The position numbers and the translations under genes are program-made. Below are positions 1-9,700 of a stretch of DNA of 64,000 bases, piece by piece. Positions within the stretch are counted from its first letter, which is position 1. Each line of letters opens with the position of its first letter. The notes beneath the pieces are model-generated. The model did not search any database and had not been told where the DNA came from. It saw nothing but the letters and a program-made list of their open reading frames with translations. Source of the stretch: Asparagopsis taxiformis (lineage: Eukaryota > Rhodophyta > Florideophyceae > Bonnemaisoniales > Bonnemaisoniaceae); assembly GCA_030407315.1 (NCBI GenBank), contig JALQPE010002358.1, forward strand, positions 184,823 to 248,822, written 5' to 3'.

Positions 1-851
1 GCGGAGAAGTTGAGCAGTGTGACGTGTATGGGGTATGCGACGATTGCGGAGCTCTTGAGGCTTGTGCTGCTCTTGTCGGAGTACACTTGGAGGAGGCCGG
101 CAAAGGAGGAAGGTGTGGGATCAGTTTCCTCTGCCCATACGACCTGTGGATCTTCCGAGAGCTGCACGCGCTGTCTAGTAACCTGGTGCAGCGTTTTCGC
201 GAATTCTGTGTGTAGGGGATGAGAAAATATTGCGGTGCCGTCTGGGGCGGTCTGTGGGGAGGGGTGGAAGAGAGTATTTTGGTCGTTAGCCAGTGCTAAC
301 TGCCTGCGGAGCATGTCGACTGGGTCGCGGAGGTACAGCTGTGCCGAGTACTTACCAGTTTTGTCTGGAATGATGTGGCTCTTGTAACCTTCGGTGCGGA
401 AATGTGTTTCGACCATGGAAGCGGTAACGTGGCGACATTCTTCTACGGTGCGAACGGCGCTGTTGAACTTTTCTAGGGAGAATGCGGGGTCTTGTAGGAT
501 GGTGATGACTTCGCTCACGCGGCCAGCGCCGGCCTTGTACTCGAGGGTTGTGAGACTGGCGGCGAGGGATTGCACGAGGAGGTCTGCGCGGGAGGGGGTT
601 GAGGTTGGTGGCAGTGGAGCGTCACAGGGTGAGTCGCTGGAGGAAGCACGACCAGATTCTGGGTCTGGGGAGCTGGGTTGCGGGGAATCATGGTCGCCGT
701 TTCGAGCAGGCTCATGGGTGACGGCAGGGACACGAGCGTTGTTGAAATGTTGGGGAGAGGGGTTGAAACGGTAGCGACACGTTCGCTCATGCAGCGCGAG
801 CGCATAGGCATCTACGCAGTAGTAGAAGCACCCTTCATACTTGCATTCCAT
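1..851 (-). CDS. Plavaka-like transposase, N-terminal part (copy A)
   Basis: About 283 codons stay open from the ATG at 849-851 to the window edge. They match the N-terminal part of the copy B transposase at 49824, including an N-terminal C2HC-like finger (Cys-x4-Cys then His-x3-Cys). Upstream of this ATG, copy A lacks one A in an A-rich run near 925 relative to copy B. That breaks the frame from the earlier in-frame ATG and supports 849-851 as the real start. The rest of the gene, including the catalytic core, is outside the window, so its integrity cannot be judged. Confidence 0.65.
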   Translation of the reverse strand, partial: MECKYEGCFYYCVDAYALALHERTCRYRFNPSPQHFNNARVPAVTHEPARNGDHDSPQPSSPDPESGRASSSDSPCDAPLPPTSTPSRADLLVQSLAASLTTLEYKAGAGRVSEVITILQDPAFSLEKFNSAVRTVEECRHVTASMVETHFRTEGYKSHIIPDKTGKYSAQLYLRDPVDMLRRQLALANDQNTLFHPSPQTAPDGTAIFSHPLHTEFAKTLHQVTRQRVQLSEDPQVVWAEETDPTPSSFAGLLQVYSDKSSTSLKSSAIVAYPIHVTLLNFS

Positions 852-2865
852 GTTGAGTTTTGACGCAAAAGGGAGGATTGCGAGCTGAACAGGGGAGACT
901 GTGCCGTCCAGATGCGACCAATTTTAGTTTTGTGGTGCTTTCGAGACTTGGAATGTAACGTGTTCGTTCGTAGTTTTGTGGGTAGTAGTTTTGTGCTCAC
1001 TCCAGCTGACATCCCAACGGTGGAATTTAACCGAGAGTTCAATCATTTCCAACTGTTACATCACATTGCGTGCTGGCAACGTGTGCATGGAAGGACGAAC
1101 GACCGCCCTGGGAGATGAATTTTCAATTAATTCATTAGTAATAATAAACTTTTTTTATTTCCGAACTTCGTGGAATCTGAATGTGCTTTACAGCGGATAT
1201 GCCACGGATCATGTAAAGAAAGCAAATGGATTCTCATATATATGATTATATGTTTATATTCGTTGTTCTCGATCCGGATCTCATTGTTCGGGGAATCAGA
1301 GACCATGGCTTGGGCCATACTCAATCTCACTGCCGGCGATGATTTCGAGTATGCACAGCAAGACTTAAGCGGACGCTGAAAGCTGTCCGGTCGACGCCGC
1401 AGGCTCCACTCCGCCCTCATCACCGACTGAGATTCTTGGACCGCCTTTGCTTTGTTTAGTGTAGAGGATGGACGAAGGTACGTGCGCGAATCTTGAGGGT
1501 ATGCATTGAGGGAAGCGTGGGTTTTGAGTCTGACTATTTCCGTTGATGCGATATTTTTTATTAGAAGCCTGTTGACTGATGGTGTGTATTGAGCGGAGGA
1601 TGGAAGAGAGGTACGTGAAGTTTTGAAAGTATGCTGCGAGGGAAGGTTGGTTTTGAGTCTGACTGTTGTGGTTGATTCCGATGTTGTATAGATGATGCAG
1701 GAATGTTGATGACGGAAGGTAAGTTTCATTGAGTGCCAAGATGTGCTTTGCGAAGATATGGACTGCTGACTATGATTATTATTCATTGCAAGGTTTTTGG
1801 ATCATGGTTTGTATTGTGTGTAGGATGGATGAGAGGTACATTTGCGAGTTCTCAGGGTATGTAGCGAGGGAAACGTTGGTTTTCAATCTGACTGTTGCGA
1901 TTGATTCCGATGTTGCGTAGGTGATAGAGGAATAGTGATGACGGAAGGTAAGTCACATTGGGCGCCCAGACCGGTTGTGCGAAGATGCGGAATGCTGACT
2001 ACTTTTCTTGGCTACACGATTACGTGACTTATGGTTTTTATTGTGTGCAGGATGGAACGGGTAAGGTAAGTGTGCGAGTTTTGAAAGTAAGCAGCGAGGG
2101 AAGGTTGTTTTTGAGTCTGACTGTTGCAGTTGATCCAATATTCATTCATTAGAAGCCTATTGAGTCATGGTGTGTATTGTGTGAAGCGAAGGGAAGTGTG
2201 CGAGTTCTGAAAGTATGCTGCGAGGGAAGGTTGGTTTTGAGTCTGACTGTTGTGGTTGATTCCGATGTTGTGTAGGTGATGCAGGAATGGTGATGACGGG
2301 AGGTAAGTTTCATTGAGCGCCAGGATGTGTTTTGCGAAGATATGGACTGCTGACTTTGATTATTCATTGGAAGGTTTTTGGATCATGGTTTATATTGTGT
2401 GTAGGATGGATGAGAGGTAAGTAAGGGAGTTTCTAGGATATCTGTCATGGTAAGCGTTGCTTTTGAATCTGACTGTTGGGGTTGATGTTTTGTATGTGAT
2501 GCCGGAGTGGTGAAGCAGGAACGGCAGGACTGAAGGAGAGTGAAGAAGGGATCTAGGAAGATAGGGAATGAAGCTGTGAGGTGTTTCTGGTATGTGTATA
2601 TTTTGGGGCATACGATAGAAGTGAGAGTGGGTTTCAAATGGTGTAAGATTTTGCTGACCATGTTCGTGTTTGATGTCTTGATGATTTAATGGGCTGGGGT
2701 GGTGTCGAGGAAAGCGGGGATGGAATTGGGAAGGAGCGGATTTTTTGTAATCTAGGTCGTGAGGGTTCTTGAAGTATGTGCGGATGGTGGTGCATGGCGT
2801 TCGGATGGTAGGGAGAACGCGATAGTGAGGGAGATGGGTGATCGACGATATGCTGACAGGTATTT

Positions 2866-3001
2866 TGTATTCGGGCTGGATACGTATTTCGTATTCTGGC
2901 TGGATATATATTCCGTATTCTGGCTGGATACGTATTTCCTATTCTAACCGGGTATTTATTTCCTATTCTGACCAGATATGTATTCCCTATTCTAGAGAGA
3001 C
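2866..3001. repeat. 24-bp tandem repeat array, copy A
   Basis: Imperfect 24-bp units built around GGCTGGATACGTATTTCGTA on the plus strand. The same array, longer, lies at 47588-47772 in copy B. It is subterminal in the Plavaka-like element, where CACTA-type elements commonly carry short repeats that bind transposase. It is also translatable as an 8-residue repeat, which I treat as a by-product of the repeat length being a multiple of three. Confidence 0.7.
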
Positions 3002-3118
3002 GTATTGTATACGAGCAGTTTCGTAAATGAGAGAATAAAATACGGTCCGATATGGGCCCTGAATTTACCATCCGCTGTAATTTATTCCCTCCCGGTTTTC
3101 GCTGATATATTGTATACT

Positions 3119-3247
3119 GGATGTCGGGTCCTAGTATTCCGCCAAACGTACTAGAGAAAGTGGATGTCGGGTCCTAGTATTCCGCCAAACGTACTAGAGA
3201 AAGTGGATGTCGGGTCCTAGTATTCCGCCATATGTACTAGAGAAAGT
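3119..3247. repeat. 43-bp tandem repeat, three units (copy A)
   Basis: Three contiguous 43-bp units that start GGATGTCGGGTCCTAGTATT and end GTACTAGAGAAAGT, with only a few substitutions between units (AAACG versus ATATG). Copy B has six units at 47200-47457. The units are adjacent with no spacers, so this is not a CRISPR array. Confidence 0.9.
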
Positions 3248-3376
3248 GGACGTCCGCATCCAAAAAATTTTTATTTTTTTTGGACGCGGACGTTCATTTG
3301 TTCTAGTAAATCTCGGGGCCGACTAGGACCCGTACTAGAGAGACTGGACGTCCGCGTCCACTTCCGAAAACACAGA
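3248..3376. repeat. Terminal inverted motifs of copy A
   Basis: The stretch contains GGACGTCCGC, an A/T run, and GGACGCGGACGTT, so ACGTCCGC and its complement face each other across an AT-rich loop. The pattern recurs at 3345-3360. The last bases shared with copy B are at about 3376. I could not define a terminal CACTA motif or a target duplication. Confidence 0.5.
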
Positions 3377-3743
3377 AGCTTGCGCCATGGACGTGTAATA
3401 GGGGCTCTCCGGGCTTGAAAGAGAAGGGAACGCGATGCGCGCAGTGCGAGGGGACGCGTTAGTGGGCGTCGACGGTTCGTCGCGAGGCGCAGCGCCGGCG
3501 CGAAGCCAACTCGGCAGGGCGTTATCATCGCGCGACATCACGAAGCGCGAGCGCGTGCGGCGATAACGGAGCGAACGCGCGCGGGATGAAGAAGAAGGAT
3601 GGAAGAGAAGTAGAAGGATGGAAGAGAAGAAGAAGGATGGAAGAGAAGAAGAAGGTTGGAAGAGAAGAACCAGGCAGGAGAAAGCTGAAGGTGTGCACAA
3701 GAACGTTACGCGCGAGGACGCGCTGTGGAGTTAGTCGGGGGAG
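3377..3743. other. Intervening sequence with GA-rich minisatellite
   Basis: No gene is recognised. At about 3585-3670 there are four to five imperfect ~19-bp units of the form GATGGAAGAGAAGAAGAAG. The rest is GC-rich and unlike the flanking elements. Confidence 0.6.
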
Positions 3744-3894
3744 TGTGGTGCAATTTAAGTTGGTCGATGGAATCGATGCGAGCGCGCGCGTTTACGTTAG
3801 TCCACAAGCATCCGTTTGAGTTAGTTTAGTAAGCGAGCGTACGCGTGGCGCCTTGATTACGTGTCACGGAGCGTCAATGCGAGCGCGTGCGCGC
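3744..3894. repeat. Older LTR, left fragment
   Basis: It begins TGTGGTGCAATTT and matches the start of the related LTR at 40100. It stops at the insertion point of the younger retrotransposon and resumes at 14367. The two fragments total about 809 bp, close to the 790 bp of the copy at 40100-40889. This supports a nested insertion. Confidence 0.7.
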
Positions 3895-4579
3895 TGTAGC
3901 AGGTAGAAAATCCGCTAGAGCGGCAAACCACCCGACAGGTGTCCCGAGCCTCGGTAGAGGAAGTGGTAGAGCAGATGAACCTTATAGGTACCCAGCGGGT
4001 AGTCTCGTGAGAGAGAAGGTGTCGTTACCCGGAGGGGGTTGTGTGACAAAGGGGTGCTCACGCGAGAGGCGTATTAATGGAGCAAGATGACGTAATCCGT
4101 CGAGCTGTTGGCTAACCCTAAGGTTTTCCCGGAGAGGGGTTGAACAATAGGTATGCGAACACTGTTCCTGTGGGTCGTAATTCCACTTGAGTTTACGTTA
4201 CTCTAGAAACCGTGCCTACTGGCTATTCCAGTGGCCGTTTTATACTAAGTCTACTGTAAGCTAGGGTTAGTGGTTAGGAATAAATATCCAGTTAGTGACC
4301 AATCAGAACCCAATTACTGGCGCTCGCCTACCCGCGAGGTCATTGCCAATAGGCTTACATTGTAATGTATGGCTGATCAGCCTAAGTTAAAATTTGCCCC
4401 TTGTGGGGTCTTGGCCGGGGCCGATAGGCCCGGGTGGGGTTATTTGTCAGCCTTAGCTGGTCCTAAGTATAGGAAACACGCCAGTTGGCTGGTGCCTTCT
4501 GATTGGCACATCCCGTAAGTGGGTACCCAATAGGGAAGCGACACGGCTCGATCAGCGAGGACCGCCAGGCGGTACGACA
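3895..4579 (-). repeat. 3' LTR of the chromovirus
   Basis: 685 bp, matching 13677-14361 base for base by eye. In element orientation it starts TGTCGTACCGCC and ends CCTGCTACA. It is flanked on the outside by CGCGC at 3890-3894. Confidence 0.95.
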
Positions 4580-4592
4580 CGGCCCCCTCCTG
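4580..4592 (-). promoter_or_regulatory. Polypurine tract
   Basis: On the minus strand CAGGAGGGGGCCG directly abuts the 3' LTR start TGTCGTACC. Position and composition fit the primer for plus-strand DNA synthesis in LTR elements. Confidence 0.7.
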
Positions 4593-5079
4593 AGAGATTT
4601 GTCGTCCCGACAAAATTTGATCAAATAAAAATTACAATTTTTGGCTGTGGCCGTTGCATTGTGCAATTCAAAATTTTCCCGCGCGCGGCGCGTGCACACT
4701 AAATGTGTTGTCCATCCGACTCCTCCCGAGTTCCGCCCGACAGTTTCCTATTGGAATTCATACCTGCTCCAGGTCCATCCTCATCCTAACGCAACACAGC
4801 GTATTCACCCTTTCGGTGTCCAACTGCATCCACGCATTCGCGTCCTTTCCACTATCCCTCAAAGGGTTTTTGCGTCCATCTGCTAAATAATTAGCCGCGT
4901 GATCGCACGAGCGGTGCCAATTCGAGGCTTGCATTCGCCGTTTCGGCCCATTGCCTCGCGATCCCCTTCCTGGGTTGAATAACGCAGCTCCCTCCCGGAG
5001 ACTTAAGCCAATAGGCCGCTCATTCGTCCCGCTTCAGGGTTTTTATCAACGTCCGTCACCGCCTCTACTGGCTTCCAGG

Positions 5080-6015
5080 ATGTCCCCTCGAGCTCCGATA
5101 CAATTCGAATCCTCTGAAGAGGAAGGAGACAATATGGGTTCGCCCAACCGTCCTACCACACGCTCCAGCGTTCGCCGTCCCACAACTCGCCATCAGGCTT
5201 CCTCTTCCCGCACCGGGGTCCCGCCTACACCGGCTAAGTCTTCGTCGACTTCAGCGCCACGCGTGCCGTCAGCCACCGCGGCTCAATCGCAAACGCGAAC
5301 GCGTTCGACTGCCGCCAAAGGCACCGCTGATCCAGCGTCGCCTGCTGGCAAGGTTGCGAGTGCGCAAGCACGTTCCGAAGAGACGGTCCCCCCTACCAGG
5401 GCAAGCGCACAAGAGCGCGACTCTGTTCCGGCTGAATCGCCTGCTTCCCCGAAGCCTTCCACCCCAGTGGCAAGTGCCAAACCGTCATCGGTTAATCCGC
5501 CGTCGCGCGAAGGTGAGTCATCGAGGGCCGCCGGCCCGTCCTCAAGGGGAGCCATGCCGGCCGACACCGAGGAGGTGATAGAAGTCGTCGCCGAGGGAGG
5601 CGCTACGCCCAGGCCAACAAGGCAGCCGAATGTCAGGCCTTCGCCAAGTTCGCGTCCGATTACTTCTCGTCCTTCCGCCCCGGCGGCTCGTACCTCTTCT
5701 GGTCATGACGCGACAGCGAATCCCTATGAGGACTATGGTCGCCGCAACCAACAGATATTGGCGGACGCTCGAAAGCGTAGGGAAGAAGAATTGCGCCGCG
5801 AGGCTGCTCGGGCAGAAGCCGAGAAGGCTGCAGCCGAAAAGGCTAATGTTCATCCTGTAGAGAAGGTCATAGATCCATATGCCTCTACTGGCAGAGTTAC
5901 CCGAAGTGGGTCTGGTGCGGCTGCCGCCGATGCGCTTGCCTATCGCCGACCCTCCGTCGTTGGTGTACTTCCACAATTCCGCTCTTCGCGATGCGCCCGT
6001 ATGGCGGTTGAATAG
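5080..6015 (+). CDS. Antisense ORF of the chromovirus, function unknown
   Basis: An open frame of 311 codons on the strand opposite gag-pol, in the roughly 2.2 kb between the pol stop and the 3' LTR. The ATG at 5080 is the first in a frame open from 4951. The product is low-complexity (Ser, Pro, Thr, Ala, Arg), with an acidic patch near the start and, towards the C-terminus, a charged Arg/Glu/Ala helix likely to form a coiled coil (from about codon 228). The frame ends at 6015, but the overlapping frame from about 5940 to 6166 encodes a plausible globular tail (Leu-rich, ending near TWYEFVVVP). This suggests an intron or a one-base shift. It resembles no family I can name. Antisense extra ORFs are known in some plant Ty3/gypsy elements. 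Confidence 0.5.
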   Translation: MSPRAPIQFESSEEEGDNMGSPNRPTTRSSVRRPTTRHQASSSRTGVPPTPAKSSSTSAPRVPSATAAQSQTRTRSTAAKGTADPASPAGKVASAQARSEETVPPTRASAQERDSVPAESPASPKPSTPVASAKPSSVNPPSREGESSRAAGPSSRGAMPADTEEVIEVVAEGGATPRPTRQPNVRPSPSSRPITSRPSAPAARTSSGHDATANPYEDYGRRNQQILADARKRREEELRREAARAEAEKAAAEKANVHPVEKVIDPYASTGRVTRSGSGAAAADALAYRRPSVVGVLPQFRSSRCARMAVE

Positions 6016-6337
6016 ACTCCGGTCGCACCTCGAGCTGGAGAGGGATATCCTTATAGGGATCGAGTTGGCTCGTACCGCCAAGACGCGAGGCTTCGTGCCA
6101 ATCCTAGAAGAGGAACTCTTGAATATGTTGAACCGTACGTGGTACGAATTTGTGGTAGTGCCGTAGTCGGTTTGATGGTCATCAGCGTTTGCTGTTAGGG
6201 AATGTACCTTTGCAACGCTGATGCGTACCCAATGTGGGCTGCAGCCGGTAAGCTGATCCTGTTTCCGCCTTGGGAAATGTCCAAACAACGTTCGAAGGAC
6301 AGAACCTGGATACTTGTGCGTACTAGAGATAAATAGC

Positions 6338-6465
6338 AAATTGGTCCGACTGGTCCAATACATGGTCCGACTGGTCCAAACTGAGGTCCACATGGTCCAG
6401 AAGTGGTCCAGATGGACCCTATAAGTGGTCCAGATGGGTTCGGAATGGTCCACCTGGTCCTTGGT
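6338..6465. repeat. Degenerate TGGTCC repeats
   Basis: Roughly a dozen occurrences of TGGTCC, alternating with GACTGG, CACATGG or AGATGG at 10-12 bp spacing. They lie between the antisense ORF end and the pol stop inside the chromovirus. No function is assigned. Confidence 0.6.
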
Positions 6466-6499
6466 TCGACGCCGGCGGCGTTGCATACGAGATCTGATG

Positions 6500-6781
6500 C
6501 CAGCTATACTATTGATCCAAGGAGTGCATTGCACTTGATTTGATCAACGCACAACAGTGCTACCGCCGCCGTCGCGGCTCAAAAATCAAAATTTTAGAAT
6601 TTCTGGCCTTCGGCCTCTCGGCAATTTTTGGCCGCCGGCGGCCAAATAAAATTTTTGAATTTCTGGCCGGTATCGGCTGATCAAAAAATTGCCATTTTTG
6701 GCTTCCGGCCAGCGGTGAAATAGTGCGCCCTTTTTGGCTTAACCTTCCGAGGCTCGGTAACTCCACCTGGTGGATTCCTTG
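6500..6781. other. 3' untranslated region of pol with inverted GC/AT motifs
   Basis: Non-coding stretch after the pol stop. It contains self-complementary pieces (GGCCGCCGGCGGCC; AAAATTTTAGAATTTCTGGCC recurring with changes) that could fold. Such structure may serve 3' end formation of the element, which is inference. Confidence 0.3.
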
Positions 6782-9700
6782 TTAGGTTCTCGTCCCTGCG
6801 GGGTTATGCGACTTCTTCCCTCTTTTGGGTGTGCGCGTGCGCGCTCTGCGCGATGGCTTGTCACCTTTGCGGTGTTGCGTTCGACGGAAATACCGTGATG
6901 CCCATTCGAGGGGAACGTTTGCACGTTGCGTCCATGTTGGCTTGCGGTAGCCATACCATTTCACAAGGAACCATTGTTCCCCATCGTCGTCAGTGACGTA
7001 ATCGATGAGATCATCGATGGGATATTCCTCCTCTGAGGTTGCGCGTTCGGCGTCGCTACTTCCCTCTGGGGTTTCCTTCGTCCCTTCAGGGAGAGCTACT
7101 CGTTCCGAGTTCGGTTGCGTGCCCTGTGGCGCTTTCTCTTGTTCCCCATTGGGGGTGGCTTCCAAAGACCTTACGGGGTTTGCCGTGGCTATCTTCTTCG
7201 CACTTGAGCGAGTGTGTCGACCCGGTTTGGGTTTTGCCAAATGGGCGGGTGCTTGACTTGCTTGGTTAGCTATGCGAAGTTCGGCTCCCGATGGAGGGTT
7301 CGCGTCCCGTTGAGGGGAACTCGGCGTCTGTACGCATGACCTGGATGGTTGTCCTCTCGTCGCAATTGTGCGGTTATAGCCGGTCGTTACCGGGGGTGCG
7401 GGTTGTTGGTGTAATGGTAAACGACTTTGGTCGTACGTGTCGCTCCCAATCGTGGGTGAGTTACTAGGTGGTGAATGTTGAGTATGCTCATCCCAAGAGG
7501 GTGTTGCGAAATTGTTGCTTACGCGCATAGCGTCTGGGGCCCCCTCCTGAAGGGTGGTTTGTCCCAAACCACTACCTTCAGGTGTTATCCTAATTGTAGG
7601 TTGTCGTGGGGACGATGGTTGATCCCTGAAGGGGTATTCCTGATTAGGAGTTGGCGGAGGTGATTCGCTTTGTGCGTTCTGTTGGCCGTCGCCCGTCAGT
7701 TGGCGTGATTGTGTATTTGGCGCGAGGGCATCTGCACCTGATGGTGACGCTTGTGCGTTAGCGGCATGTAGCCTAGGTGCTAAGGTTGGTTCCTCGGTCG
7801 GTCGCGGAGCGAGTACAACTCTATCGAGACTAACCTTTTCGGTGATACCATCACGGTCGATGTAAACCGTTCGCCGTCCGGCACGGATAACCCTATAGGG
7901 ACCTTGAGCTATTGGAGTTAGCTTGTTCCGTTCACGGACTTCTGGATTATCCAGATAAACGTAATCATCGGTAGTGATGAGTCGTTTAGACTTCCGGATT
8001 GACCGGTCGAAGTTACGCTTGTAGCGTGCTTGCGCGCTGTGAAGGCGTTTACCTGCCATGTCAATGGTATCCGTAATACGGCGCAAGAAGTCTTGCTTCG
8101 TGAACGCGTCTGGCGTTGCCCTCCTTTTCACCGAATGGTGTGTCGCATATGGCGGTGGAGGTCGGCTTAGTATGAGGTCGAAGGGTGTAGTTCCCGTTGT
8201 GCGATGCACGTGCGTGTTGTACGCATAGGTTAACGCTGATGCGTAGACATCCCAGTCGTCCTGGTTATCATTGACGTAATTACGTAGCATGCTCAATAGA
8301 GTACGGTTATACCGTTCGACTTGCCCATTTGTCTGGGGATGGTATGCCGTCGTGAAGACGTTCTTCGTTCCTAACTGGAGGCAGACAGCCTGGAAGAACT
8401 TCGACGCAAATTGCGGACCGTTATCGGATAGTAATGTCCGTGGAGGACCATACTTAAACACCCAATGTGTACAAAAGGCTACTGCCACATGGTAAGCCGT
8501 AATGCTTCGCAGCGGCACCACTTGGGTGAGCTTGGTAAAGCGACACGAAATCACCAGTAGGTGCACGTTACCTTTCTTGGTACGAGGTAGAGGACCGAGG
8601 AGGTCAATTGCAACGTCATCCAATGGTGTGGTAGCTGGGAACAGCTGGAGGGTACTCGCATGTTTGCGCAACCGTAATCGGTTTCTTGCGCACGCTGAAC
8701 AGCGTTCAACCGTTCCGGTTATGTCCGCAGCCATTGCAGGCCAGTAGTAAGATAGGCGCATCGTGTCGTACATGCGGTTCTGACCAGGATGTCCTGCCAA
8801 TATGCCGTGGTGGCACATCGTCAATAGACGTTGCCGTAAGGCTTTAGGTACTACAATTTGGGATGACCCGTCCAATTTGGACTTCCTACAAAGGACACCG
8901 TCTTCGTCTTCGAAGAAGAGAGAGTCAGACTTCTGCGAGGCCAGGGCCTGTTGACAGAAGTCGTCTGTTCGTTGCTCTTCGAGCCACTCTTGGAGAGTTA
9001 TCGGGCAGTAGTTTTCCGTTTGCGGATGAGTTGTCAAGACGGGTGTACCGTTGCGACTAGGCGCCTCCTTGGCGTGGTCTCTTGCTAGAGAAAGGTCGTA
9101 GAACCAAACATCAGTATCATCATCCAAGGATGTTTCACCTTGCGGTGCGTGCGTGGCCAACAGAGTTGGTATTTCATCGTCAATAGTGACGGGCGTCTCG
9201 CCGTTAGTTTCAACACGCGAAAGGGCGTCCGGTAGTTGGTGAACCCGACCGGGTCGATAGACTATTTGATAGTCAAATTCCGCAAGTCGGAGGCGCCACC
9301 GGCAGAGTCTCCCTGAAGGGTCGTTGATATTCATGAGCCAACGCAGCGCGTTATGGTCTGTCCGGACTACAAACTTTGTTTGCTCCAAGTATGGACGTAG
9401 GATAGTGACAGCCCATACGACGGCTAGACATTCACGTTCCGTAGGGGAGTAACCTCTTTCAGGTTTAGTCAAGGTCCGCGACCAATAGCCAATTGGCTTG
9501 AGATCGTTCTCCCCCCCTTGCTGCTGAAGCAGAGCGCATCCTATTTGGTATGCGGAAGCGTCCGTGTCTACGGTGTAGGGTTGACCCAACTTGGGTAGAG
9601 CCAGTATCGGCGGCTTGGTCATGACCTCTTTGAGAGCGTTGAACGCGCGGCGTTGGTCTTCGGTAGGAGGTTCTTTCCCGAATTTAGGGAGGCTGTCTTT

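Larger units (their letters stand above)
1..3376 (-). mobile_element. Plavaka-like DNA transposon, copy A (truncated by window edge)
   Basis: This segment is the reverse complement of about 47076-50810, so it is the 5' part of the same element in opposite orientation. Shared landmarks, read outside to inside, are the end near 3376, an AT-rich hairpin at 3240-3360, 43-bp tandem repeats, 24-bp tandem repeats, about 1.5 kb of subterminal direct repeats and the start of the transposase frame. The two copies differ by scattered substitutions and small indels. Copy A has three 43-bp units where copy B has six, and it lacks copy B's 126-bp inverted repeat. The 3' end lies outside the window. Family assignment comes from the transposase in copy B. 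Confidence 0.8.
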
